Assembly: GCA_044228045.1 (NCBI GenBank)
Contig: JBGAVQ010000188.1
Location: forward strand, 1-10,925
Direction of reading: 5' to 3'
From: JAXLVB01 sp044228045
GTDB taxonomy: Bacteria; Bacteroidota; Bacteroidia; Cytophagales; Spirosomataceae
Length of the DNA: 10,925 bases
Shown here: piece after piece, positions 1 to 6,029 of the stretch
How the letters are laid out: each line of letters begins with the position of its first letter
Position numbering within the stretch: position 1 is the stretch's first letter
Made by a program: the position numbers and the translations under genes
Notes under the pieces: model-generated
Databases searched by the model: none
What the model was told of the DNA's origin: nothing
Seen by the model: the letters and a program-made list of their open reading frames with translations, nothing else

Positions 1-480
1 GCCATCCAGCCACATCTGAAACGGGTATCGGCGCTTATGCCAATATCCTCCTTCATTAATAACAGGCTGATTTTCAATTTGTTTCCATAAAGTATCGGCT
101 GTTTTTCGGTATTTTTCTTTCTCGGGTTGCGATTGTTGTGCCATCATCAACAAGGCTCTTCCAGTTGGAATATTGTCCAAATTAAAATCATCGTATTTAT
201 AAGTACGAATACCGCCATCGTTCTGAACATACCGATCTAAGTCTTTACGGATGTATTCAAAATATTTGCCGTCGCCAGTGCGATACCATACTTTTTCGAG
301 TGCTTTGAGCATAAGGCCCTGTTCGTAGTCCCAGCCGGCAGGTTTGCCTTCTTTTACGGCAATAGAGTCTTTATGCCAAGTCATAAACGAATCGGCCATA
401 CGAACAGAATATGGCACTTGTTGGGCAATGAGAGAATGAGAGAATGAGAGAATGAAGGAATAAATGATTAGTTGTTTCAT
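1..480 (-). CDS. GH105 unsaturated rhamnogalacturonyl/glucuronyl hydrolase, exported, C-terminus off the left edge
   Basis: Only the first 160 codons lie in the window; no stop is seen. The ATG at 480 is followed by a signal peptide (basic MK, hydrophobic core around residues 4-19, A-Q-Q cleavage region), so the enzyme should act in the periplasm or at the outer membrane. The mature part starts with the (alpha/alpha)6-barrel pattern of GH105/GH88 proteins: WDYEQGLMLKALEKVW near residues 50-65, an IPTGRALL segment near 105, and RYPFQMWLDG at 151-160. The Asp in QMWLDG (D159) corresponds, by my recollection of the YteR family, to the catalytic acid. Family members hydrate and cleave the 4,5-unsaturated galacturonyl (or glucuronyl) residue left by pectate or rhamnogalacturonan lyases. 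The gene is last of five in the operon, 15 bp after the NIPSNAP gene, and its product would feed KdgF. Oddity: three tandem 8-bp units lie inside the signal-peptide codons. Confidence 0.88.
   Translation of the reverse strand, partial: MKQLIIYSFILSFSHSLIAQQVPYSVRMADSFMTWHKDSIAVKEGKPAGWDYEQGLMLKALEKVWYRTGDGKYFEYIRKDLDRYVQNDGGIRTYKYDDFNLDNIPTGRALLMMAQQSQPEKEKYRKTADTLWKQIENQPVINEGGYWHKRRYPFQMWLDG
431..454. repeat. Three tandem copies of an 8-bp unit inside the GH105 signal peptide
   Basis: The plus strand reads AGAGAATG three times without a mismatch (coding strand CATTCTCT), covering signal-peptide residues about 9-17. The flank at 425-430 (GCAATG) looks like a degenerate further half-unit. 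Because 8 is not a multiple of 3, gain or loss of one unit would shift the frame and abolish the enzyme. Three copies is short for an active contingency locus. Confidence 0.9.
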
Positions 481-495
481 GTAATTAGAAAATGG

Positions 496-1275
496 TTAAA
501 TCTGAGAATACTCTGTTGGGGTTAAGAAATGTACTTCGGCTTTAGTCATGTTTTTTTGATATTCTGGCAGTACTTTTATCCGATTCCACTCTGGGTCGCT
601 ACCAAAGGCTTTCCAATGGGCATCTCTTGACTCCCGATTGTCAAAGGTGGTCATATAAGTGAGGTTGGGTTGCTTAGTGCCCAAAATGGTTTGAGCAAAA
701 AAGACAGGGTTAAAGCCCAAACGCACGAAAATATTGATTTCGCCGCCTTGGTTAAACATATCAATTTTGCTTTGGCCTTTGGCTTCACTATGGCTTTCGT
801 ACAAGCGATATTCATACACTCTACTGCTTTTTAGGCCACTTAAGGGTGTAGGCTTAATCACAGGCCAATCTCGAAATGCCTTTCCTAACGAGCTTTCGTA
901 ACGGTCGTATGCAGGACTGGCTGGGTCGGTGTCCAAATACGCTTTGGCTGTTTGTTGGTAGGCAATATCAGCTTGGAGTTGGTTTGGTAGTTTTTCAAAT
1001 TGACTCAACGATTTGTATGGAATAAGTACATATAATTTTAATCCTTCCTTTTGGTCAGCTTCGGTAAATACACCAACTGCCTTAATTCCCAAACGATTGA
1101 ACGCCGGAATCCCAGCCAATTGCCAGTAATCTTCTACTACTTTTTTCTGGGCTTCGTTAGCAAAACGATACACTCGCATTTCGTAATAATATGGAGATGG
1201 TTTAGCGAGTGCAGTCCATGAAATGGTTAATAAAACTATTCCTATGAAGGTTGAAATAAGGTTTATTTTTGTCAT
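496..1275 (-). CDS. Exported NIPSNAP-family protein with two NIPSNAP domains
   Basis: 259 residues. Residues 1-24 form a signal peptide (basic start, hydrophobic INLISTFIGIVLLTISW, then TALA|K), so the mature protein should be periplasmic. The rest is two related ferredoxin-like alpha/beta modules of the NIPSNAP type: residues about 29-125 (YYEMRVYRF start, AFNRLGIKAVGVF) and about 151-256 (SRVYEYRLYES start, NIFVRLGFNPVFFAQ, YMTTFDNRESRDAHWKAF). The repeated Y-E-x-R-x-Y opening marks both modules. The biochemical role of NIPSNAP proteins in bacteria is not established; single-domain relatives resemble the dimeric alpha-beta-barrel fold, which includes monooxygenases and ligand binders. The gene is 16 bp from the upstream hydrolase and 15 bp from the downstream GH105 gene, so it is almost surely part of the pectin operon. 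A role in binding or modifying a saccharide product is only a guess. Confidence 0.87.
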   Translation of the reverse strand: MTKINLISTFIGIVLLTISWTALAKPSPYYYEMRVYRFANEAQKKVVEDYWQLAGIPAFNRLGIKAVGVFTEADQKEGLKLYVLIPYKSLSQFEKLPNQLQADIAYQQTAKAYLDTDPASPAYDRYESSLGKAFRDWPVIKPTPLSGLKSSRVYEYRLYESHSEAKGQSKIDMFNQGGEINIFVRLGFNPVFFAQTILGTKQPNLTYMTTFDNRESRDAHWKAFGSDPEWNRIKVLPEYQKNMTKAEVHFLTPTEYSQI

Positions 1276-1291
1276 AAGATTAATTTAACAG

Positions 1292-2380
1292 TTATAGGTG
1301 TTTCTTGAAAAAATCTAATGTTTCTTGCCACATATCAGCAGTATATTCATGCACTTTGTCTGGATAGGTCAAGGGCCTAAATTTATCAGTCACCCCCATT
1401 ACTTTATACACACTTGCAAGGGCCGAATTGATGTATTTTACCCCTTCAAATGGTGCTAATTTGTCATTTTCTCCCGCAATGGTTATCAATGGACGTGGCG
1501 CAATACATGCCAAAATGCTCTCATTATCAAAATGGGTTAGTAAGTCCTGAACATAATAGTAAATCCCGTGCGAACCCATCCTCCCCAACTTTATCAATTC
1601 TTGGTTTCGTACCAGACAGGCTGCCGCTGCCGTTACTTTAATGCGGTCGTCGAGGGCGGCTAACCAAAAGGAGCGCAAACAACCCATGCTCATTCCTACT
1701 GTAGCAATTCGATTTACATCTACTTCTGGACGAGTACACAAATAATCAAGTGCCATTTGATCGTCTCGCACCATCATACCCCAAAGGTTACGGCCTTTCC
1801 AAATGTTCATTTTGGCCCATGTCAATTCTTCCTCTTTACCTTTTTCTTTGGAGCCGTTGGGGCCTTTGCCTGAGCGTTCGCCAAAAGCGTAGGCATCAAC
1901 CGCAAGCACAATATAACCTGCTTTCACCAAGTCTTCGGCAGCATTAAATTGCACCAATTCGTTTTTCTTAAAAATTTCGTCTTTGCCGTGTGCATAATCA
2001 CCGCCATGATAATGATGATACAACACCGCTGGGGTTTTGCCATTTCGTTGGTCTGGAATCAAGATAATCCCTGGTACTGTGGCATCTACACCATTAAAAA
2101 ACTCAAATTTTTCGAGTGTGTAACCTTCTTTTTTCTCGGTAGAGCTAACTTTTACCGATACATTTTGAGGTATTGGTGGAATCTTTCCAAAAATCTGCCG
2201 AATGGTTTTGCGAATTGCCTTCTGACGAGTTAGCCACTCCCCTTTCGATTTTGGCTGTGCAAATTCAATGGGCTTAAATGTAACGTCTTGATATTGTGCC
2301 ACTACAACTGTCTTTTTCATAAAGACAAATAGAATAAGAAATAGGATAATTCTGAACTTTAGCTGAGCGGAACGTGCCAT
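1292..2380 (-). CDS. Exported alpha/beta-hydrolase, acetyl-xylan-esterase/dienelactone-hydrolase-like
   Basis: 362 residues. The N-terminus has a long hydrophobic segment (residues 8-20, KFRIILFLILFVF) followed by MKKTVVVAQ; starting at M1 is preferred because a start at M21 would leave too little hydrophobic sequence for export. The catalytic triad is readable: nucleophile S231 in GMSMG, acid D306 in AGENDKLAPF, and H344 in DKVHEY. An HHYHGG segment (122-127) probably forms the oxyanion region. An extra N-terminal stretch of about 80 residues precedes the core, as in secreted carbohydrate esterases. The likely job is removing acetyl, methyl or other esters from pectin or its side chains, inferred from the operon with GH105 and KdgF; the sequence does not settle the substrate. 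The next upstream gene ends 16 bp away, with the same strand and spacing style. It is clearly different in sequence from the neighbouring hydrolase, so the two are not a recent duplication. Confidence 0.83.
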   Translation of the reverse strand: MARSAQLKFRIILFLILFVFMKKTVVVAQYQDVTFKPIEFAQPKSKGEWLTRQKAIRKTIRQIFGKIPPIPQNVSVKVSSTEKKEGYTLEKFEFFNGVDATVPGIILIPDQRNGKTPAVLYHHYHGGDYAHGKDEIFKKNELVQFNAAEDLVKAGYIVLAVDAYAFGERSGKGPNGSKEKGKEEELTWAKMNIWKGRNLWGMMVRDDQMALDYLCTRPEVDVNRIATVGMSMGCLRSFWLAALDDRIKVTAAAACLVRNQELIKLGRMGSHGIYYYVQDLLTHFDNESILACIAPRPLITIAGENDKLAPFEGVKYINSALASVYKVMGVTDKFRPLTYPDKVHEYTADMWQETLDFFKKHL

Positions 2381-2396
2381 TCTACATTTAAACTAA

Positions 2397-3566
2397 TCAT
2401 TTGATATTATTCAAAAGTCCCATTACGGCATCGTCGCCCATGAGGGCGTTTTCTGGTAACGGGTGCTGTTTATCAAATACTTGTAAGTCAGCAGGGGTTA
2501 ACACTTTGTTTGGAGACTCATCTATTTTGCCATCTTTCAGGACTTTATTCAAGTCTAATTTAAGGTGTTTTGCCAAAAATTGATACGCAGCCAAGCGTTT
2601 AGAAGGGCCATAATCGTGCTTTTCGTTAGGTAGATGAACATTCTCTACGGCACTTTGGGCATTGTAAAATGAATAAATCCGTTTAATATGCGGATACTCC
2701 ATTACGGGTGTATTGACAGTCCAATCGCCACCGTCTGAAACCAGCAACATGGGTTTAGGGGCCATTAAAGCCGCAATCTCTACATTAGTGGTTTGGTGCG
2801 TAGGGCGTTTGTGAATGGGCATTCCGCTTTCACAAACACAGCCACCAAAAAAATATCCCGACACCATCACGACTGGCACCGACACTTTGATTCTGCTGTC
2901 AATGGCAGACAATAAGAAAGTCTGTGTGCCTCCGCCCGATTCGCCCGTAATGCCAATGCGTTTGGTATCAACACCGGGAAGACTCAACAGAAAGTCTAAT
3001 GCTCGCACGCTATTATATAACTGCAACTTGAGTGCTTTAGGTATTTTGTGAATACACTGTTGTGAATCGCCCATACCAATCATGTCGTAGGCAAACACTA
3101 CTGCCCCCATGCGTGCCAGCGTAGCGCAACGCTGTTGGGTGTATTCGCTCAAGCGTGGGTTTGTGCCATGCCCATGAGGACACAAAATTCCAGCGGTTTT
3201 GCCCTGAACGCCCATGGGTCGGTAAAGATTCCCAGTCACATAAATTCCATCCAAACTTTCAAACGAAACATTCTCTACTGAATATCCACTCAGTTCTTTT
3301 CGGCTATGAATGGTAACGTTTCGGGGCTTTTGGGGGCTTAAATCAGTCCATTCTGTACCATCTAAGATGCCTTGACGAATCAACTTAGCTCGTTTTTCCC
3401 AGCTTTTTTTGTCTGAATAACCCTTCGCAAGGTCAGCATGAACTTGGGCGGCTTGTTCGTCAGTATAAAATTTGCCTTGGAACAAATCAGGCTTTTCAGG
3501 ATTGTACTGGGCATTCACCAGCTCAACAGTTAGTCCCAATATAAGGGTAAACAAGGTTTTTCTCAT
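2397..3566 (-). CDS. Exported alpha/beta-hydrolase of the large secreted esterase type
   Basis: 389 residues. A signal peptide spans residues 1-19 (MRKTLFTLILGL...VNA|QYN). The hydrolase core carries HGHG at 131-134 (oxyanion region), a YDMIGMGDSQQ loop at 160-170, the nucleophile elbow GESGGGTQ with S210, an acidic candidate D281 (or D278) in SDGGDWT, and H317 in NEKHDYG. The G-E-S-G-G-G-T elbow together with the HGHG and GMGDS loops is typical of secreted bacterial Abhydrolase_7/acetyl-xylan-esterase-like proteins. A Cys pair (C243, C245) sits in the lid region. The C-terminal 55 residues after the core are a hydrophilic extension. Inferred role: de-esterification of pectic oligosaccharides in the periplasm, alongside the next hydrolase. 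A methyl-esterase activity is also possible. The gene begins 57 bp after kdgF, a gap that contains a strong hairpin. Confidence 0.84.
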   Translation of the reverse strand: MRKTLFTLILGLTVELVNAQYNPEKPDLFQGKFYTDEQAAQVHADLAKGYSDKKSWEKRAKLIRQGILDGTEWTDLSPQKPRNVTIHSRKELSGYSVENVSFESLDGIYVTGNLYRPMGVQGKTAGILCPHGHGTNPRLSEYTQQRCATLARMGAVVFAYDMIGMGDSQQCIHKIPKALKLQLYNSVRALDFLLSLPGVDTKRIGITGESGGGTQTFLLSAIDSRIKVSVPVVMVSGYFFGGCVCESGMPIHKRPTHQTTNVEIAALMAPKPMLLVSDGGDWTVNTPVMEYPHIKRIYSFYNAQSAVENVHLPNEKHDYGPSKRLAAYQFLAKHLKLDLNKVLKDGKIDESPNKVLTPADLQVFDKQHPLPENALMGDDAVMGLLNNIK

Positions 3567-3588
3567 CGCTCAAATAGGTTGCCGATGA

Positions 3589-3607
3589 GTGTAGGTATAA
3601 CCTACAC
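3589..3607 (-). promoter_or_regulatory. Perfect 8-bp intercistronic hairpin between kdgF and the first hydrolase gene
   Basis: GTGTAGGT at 3589-3596 and ACCTACAC at 3600-3607 are exact inverted repeats with a 3-nt loop. No T-tract follows on the minus strand, so this is unlikely to be an intrinsic terminator. In the operon transcript it would form a stable hairpin just after the kdgF stop, which could protect the kdgF 3' end or separate its expression from the exported downstream proteins. Function is inference; the stem is directly seen. Confidence 0.6.
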
Positions 3608-3623
3608 CACAATCAGGTTGATT

Positions 3624-3968
3624 TCAAACAAAATCTTCTCTCATGGGATTAAACACGTCTATCAGAATACCATCTTCTAAACAGACCGCACCGTGTAGCA
3701 CATCGGAAGGCACAAAATAGACATCGCCTTCCTTCAATAACTTGCTTTCGCTGCCAATAGTTACCTCAAACGCACCGCTTGCCACGTAGCTAATTTGTAA
3801 GTGTGGGTGCTTGTGTATAGCGCCAACACCTCCCTCTTCAAAAGCAACTTTTACCAACATCAATTCGTTGGTATAGGACATGACTTTCCGCTGAATTTTA
3901 GCGTCCACTCTTTCCCATGGGATATCAGTATCTTCTACTAAGGTTTTCTCAAATGATGCTATTAACAT
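3624..3968 (-). CDS. kdgF: KdgF-type cupin, unsaturated uronate linearisation
   Basis: 114 residues, no signal peptide, so cytoplasmic. It is a single small cupin barrel. Motif 1 spans residues about 47-72 with H52, H54, H56 and Q58 (IHKHPHLQIS) and the glycines of a G-A-F-E-V-T-I-G turn; motif 2 has GDVYFVPSDVLHG with H92. The C-terminal IDVFNPMREDFV is the hallmark of KdgF, with D104 and R110 in the expected catalytic positions. The length matches the family (about 110). KdgF enzymes convert 4,5-unsaturated galacturonate or mannuronate into the linear 5-keto-4-deoxyuronate, speeding entry into the KdgI/KdgD-K-A route. It is the promoter-proximal gene of the operon whose last gene is GH105, the enzyme that makes its substrate, which strongly supports the assignment. 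Those later pathway genes (kduI/kduD/kdgK/kdgA) are not in the window. Confidence 0.9.
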   Translation of the reverse strand: MLIASFEKTLVEDTDIPWERVDAKIQRKVMSYTNELMLVKVAFEEGGVGAIHKHPHLQISYVASGAFEVTIGSESKLLKEGDVYFVPSDVLHGAVCLEDGILIDVFNPMREDFV

Positions 3969-4096
3969 AGTAATTAAAATTGTATTTTTTAGCTAAACCA
4001 GCCCTAAACACCCTGTTTTTGAGTATATTACAACAGGTCGAGTTTATCCTTAATTTTAGAGTAAGTCAATGTTTTTGAGTGAATTTTTTATGCAAT

Positions 4097-4116
4097 CGTT
4101 ATCGGTAACGTTGCCG
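4097..4116. promoter_or_regulatory. Operator-like overlapping pseudo-palindromes, LacI/GalR-style CG centre
   Basis: Two 14-bp near-palindromes overlap: CGTTATCGGTAACG (4097-4110) and CGGTAACGTTGCCG (4103-4116); each has one mismatched pair and a central CG. CG-centred palindromes with A/T flanks are the usual form of LacI/GalR-family operators. On the minus strand a TATTTTTTG box (plus 4131-4139), one base away from the TAnnTTTG consensus spacing, lies just upstream, so a repressor bound here would cover the start of a kdgF transcript. The regulator is not in the window, and the operator assignment is inference. Confidence 0.4.
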
Positions 4117-4217
4117 AAATTGTACTTAACAAAAAATAGATTGTAGAGAACCAAGAAATTAAAGAGGCAAATTAGCAAGAAAACTCCAAAAAGATGTTTT
4201 GATTCTACGTTCTAAAA

Positions 4218-4244
4218 TTGTACTTTGTTAATAGTTTATCTTTG
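4218..4244 (+). promoter_or_regulatory. Candidate Bacteroidota promoter facing right
   Basis: TTG at 4218-4220 and an exact TATCTTTG (TAnnTTTG) box at 4237-4244 are separated by 16 bp, close to the -33/-7 arrangement of Bacteroidota primary-sigma promoters. A transcript from here would start near 4250 and could carry the small ORF at 4441, a long leader of the carbonic anhydrase gene, or an independent small RNA. Confidence 0.3.
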
Positions 4245-4440
4245 CTAATCCCTTCTTCGTTCATCAACACTAAGCTTGTGAGGCCATATATGGTTTTGGT
4301 TAGCGTGAATACAATCGAAAAATTCTTGGGACGAGGTTAGTAACTGTGTATGGATTTGGCAAAATACGAACAATCTGACTTTAGAACCATCTAATCAAAA
4401 AGATTAAGAACAGAAAAGCTCAAAATTTGTTTCAAAAGCA

Positions 4441-4536
4441 ATGATGGTGTCATTTTTTGCTGCTTTCTTGGTGATTTCAGTCACCTCAACTATTTTTTGT
4501 TACTTCCTTAAACATCAAATCTTTCCCGAAAATTAA
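4441..4536 (+). CDS. Possible 31-residue single-span membrane peptide
   Basis: An ATG-ATG start opens a 31-codon frame ending at TAA. The product begins MMVSFFAAFLVISVTSTIFCYF, about 20 mostly hydrophobic residues, then a short polar tail with K, H and E. That is the layout of a small one-span membrane protein. No clear ribosome binding site precedes it, as usual for this phylum. AT-rich DNA gives hydrophobic short frames by chance, and I recognise no family, so this is a candidate only. Confidence 0.22.
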   Translation: MMVSFFAAFLVISVTSTIFCYFLKHQIFPEN

Positions 4537-4647
4537 CACTTTTGGGTAATTACTGCCAAAATAACAGCTATGCCAAGGCCCCTAATTATGTGTATTTTTG
4601 AGACATAAATTTTCAGCTCATCACTACACAAGTCCTTCACTTTGAGT

Positions 4648-4655
4648 TATTTTTG
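4648..4655 (+). promoter_or_regulatory. -7-type box for the carbonic anhydrase operon
   Basis: TATTTTTG is an exact TAnnTTTG match 35 bp before the ATG at 4691. An identical octamer lies at 4593-4600. Neither has a TTG at the expected -33 distance, so the promoter call rests on the -7 box and its position. Confidence 0.35.
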
Positions 4656-4690
4656 CCAAGCATAAGATTGATACCCTAAATAAAGCCATC

Positions 4691-5341
4691 ATGATATTTG
4701 AAGAAATTTTTAAAGACAATGAAAAGTGGGTTGCTGAAAAATTGGCCACAGACCCTAACTATTTTGAGAAATTAGCCAAAGGACAAAATCCTCATATTCT
4801 GTACATTGGCTGCTCCGACAGTAGGGTAACTGCCGAGGATTTGATGGGCGCACAACCTGGCGAAATATTCATTCATCGCAATGTAGCCAATCTGGTTGTT
4901 TCAACCGACAACAACCTCAATGCCGTGGTTCAGTATGCTGTAGAGTACCTAAAAGTAAGGCACATCGTCATTTGTGGGCATTATGAGTGCGGGGGTGTAA
5001 AAGCCGCCATGAACCCGAGCGATATGGGGCAGCTAAACAGTTGGTTGCAAACTTTGCGAGACGTTTATCGCTTTCATCGAGCTGAATTAGATGCCATTAC
5101 TGAAACTCAAAAACGCTTTGACCGCTTGGTAGAACTAAATGTGTTGGAACAATGCCTCAATGTTATCAAAATAGACCATGTGCAACGAGCTTGGTACAAA
5201 ACGGGCCTCCCAACTATCCATGGATGGGTTTTTGATGTCCGCACAGGCAAACTAATTGACTTAGGTTTAGACATGGCAAAAGAGTTTTCATTCATCAGAA
5301 GCATCTATGATTTAAAACCCTTAGATGACACAAACCACTGA
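4691..5341 (+). CDS. can: Beta-class carbonic anhydrase
   Basis: 216 residues, close to the usual 200-220 of bacterial beta-carbonic anhydrases; no signal peptide, so cytoplasmic. The zinc site is complete: C41, then D43 and R45 in CSDSRV, with H97 and C100 in GHYECGG. Other family marks are GEIFIHRNVAN (57-67) and the C-terminal WVFDVRTGKLIDLG. The enzyme interconverts CO2 and bicarbonate, supplying bicarbonate for carboxylases and helping pH balance. It is followed after 18 bp by a TMEM175-type channel gene on the same strand, so the two are probably co-transcribed. The start fits the N-terminal MIFEEIFKDNEKWV helix typical of the family. No oddities seen. Confidence 0.95.
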   Translation: MIFEEIFKDNEKWVAEKLATDPNYFEKLAKGQNPHILYIGCSDSRVTAEDLMGAQPGEIFIHRNVANLVVSTDNNLNAVVQYAVEYLKVRHIVICGHYECGGVKAAMNPSDMGQLNSWLQTLRDVYRFHRAELDAITETQKRFDRLVELNVLEQCLNVIKIDHVQRAWYKTGLPTIHGWVFDVRTGKLIDLGLDMAKEFSFIRSIYDLKPLDDTNH

Positions 5342-5359
5342 CAATCAAATTATTATTTA

Positions 5360-5932
5360 ATGAATAAAAACCGCATCGAAGCCTTTTCTGACGGCGTGAT
5401 TGCTATTATTATCACCATCATGGTGTTTGATTTGAAAATTCCAGAATTGACTGAGGGTTTTTCAGATGCCGATGTTTGGAAAGCCTTGTGGAGTATTGTT
5501 CCAAAAGTGGGTGCTTATACGCTAAGTTTTATAGTAGTTGCAATTATGTGGCTTAATCACCATTCACTATTTGACAAAATTAAGTATAGCAATGCAAGGT
5601 TAATCTGGTACAATGCCTTTCTTTTGTTTGCTATGTCGTTAATTCCCCTGCCAACGTCTTTTTTGGCAGCGCATCCATTTTTGCCGCAAGCTGTTATGTT
5701 TTATGGGCTTGTTTTAAGTCTAAATTCTTTGGGTTTTGCATTGTTGCGTTGGTATATTGAAGTGAAGGCTAAACTGTTGCCTTACAATCATTTAGTACAA
5801 CGGAGCAATGCCATTTCTTTGCTATTATATACCTCGTCTATCCCTTTGGCATTTGTGTCGGTTTATTTGTCTTTTGCCATTTTTATTGGCATTCCTGTTT
5901 GGTATTTTTTACCTGATAAATTTGAAAAATAG
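5360..5932 (+). CDS. TMEM175 family (DUF1211) potassium channel subunit
   Basis: 190 residues, six predicted membrane segments at about 10-26, 47-64, 80-100, 108-130, 150-167 and 168-183. The first carries the family signature R5...F9-S10-D11 (RIEAFSDGVIAIIITIMVFDLKIP), which in TMEM175 proteins shapes the pore helix region. Other family features are the MWLNHHSLF segment after helix 2 (63-71) and the pair of basic residues near 75-80. Bacterial members are one six-helix unit and assemble as tetramers conducting K+; animal versions have two units per chain. It lies 18 bp behind the carbonic anhydrase gene, suggesting a shared transcript and perhaps a joint role in pH or membrane-potential homeostasis, which is inference. 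Confidence 0.88.
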   Translation: MNKNRIEAFSDGVIAIIITIMVFDLKIPELTEGFSDADVWKALWSIVPKVGAYTLSFIVVAIMWLNHHSLFDKIKYSNARLIWYNAFLLFAMSLIPLPTSFLAAHPFLPQAVMFYGLVLSLNSLGFALLRWYIEVKAKLLPYNHLVQRSNAISLLLYTSSIPLAFVSVYLSFAIFIGIPVWYFLPDKFEK

Positions 5933-5944
5933 ATGTTTCTTACT

Positions 5945-6013
5945 GTTACCTCTGAGCGACACTGCGCCAAGAAAATTGCTTGCGTCAGAGCGTCTTGGCG
6001 GTTAAAAATAACC
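5945..6013. repeat. Folded intergenic element, possible dispersed repeat
   Basis: The gap between the channel and reductase genes contains interleaved inverted arms: CTCTGA (5950-5955) with TCAGAG (5985-5990), CGCCAAG (5965-5971) with CTTGGCG (5994-6000), and GGTTA (6000-6004) with TAACC (6009-6013). The first two pairs cross instead of nesting, so the RNA would form either a pseudoknot-like fold or alternative hairpins. The element is richer in GC than its surroundings. The half ending AGCGTCTTGGCGGTTAAAA resembles, from memory, short repeats common between genes in many Bacteroidota. It could act as a weak terminator or transcript-end structure. Confidence 0.45.
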
Positions 6014-6029
6014 CAAAAATCACAATAAC

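Larger units (their letters stand above)
3969..4690. other. Divergent intergenic region between kdgF and the carbonic anhydrase gene
   Basis: This 722-bp stretch is the longest non-coding part of the window and is AT-rich. It must hold the promoter of the leftward pectin operon and that of the rightward carbonic anhydrase gene. I find operator-like palindromes (4097-4116), three exact TAnnTTTG boxes on the plus strand (4237, 4593, 4648), a 10-bp palindrome CCATATATGG at 4284-4293, and a possible 31-codon ORF at 4441. I see no tRNA, large ORF, mobile-element end or riboswitch that I can recognise. Its length exceeds what two promoters need. Confidence 0.7.

Noticed and set aside
1450..2583. 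Plus-strand frames opposite the two hydrolase genes
   Set aside because: They are low-complexity shadows of well-supported minus-strand genes with clear catalytic motifs.
4284..4293. CCATATATGG palindrome as an operator
   Set aside because: A 10-bp AT-centred palindrome is expected by chance at this scale, and it does not extend or recur.
4470..4485. GGTGA-N6-TCACC hairpin followed by a T-rich stretch as a terminator
   Set aside because: The stem is only 5 bp and the T-run starts 7 bp later; too weak, and no gene ends just upstream.
5899..5924. Promoter for the reductase gene: TTG and exact TAAATTTG box at the end of the channel gene
   Set aside because: Only 15 bp separate the elements, and the box overlaps codons for DKFE at the protein end, so chance is likely.
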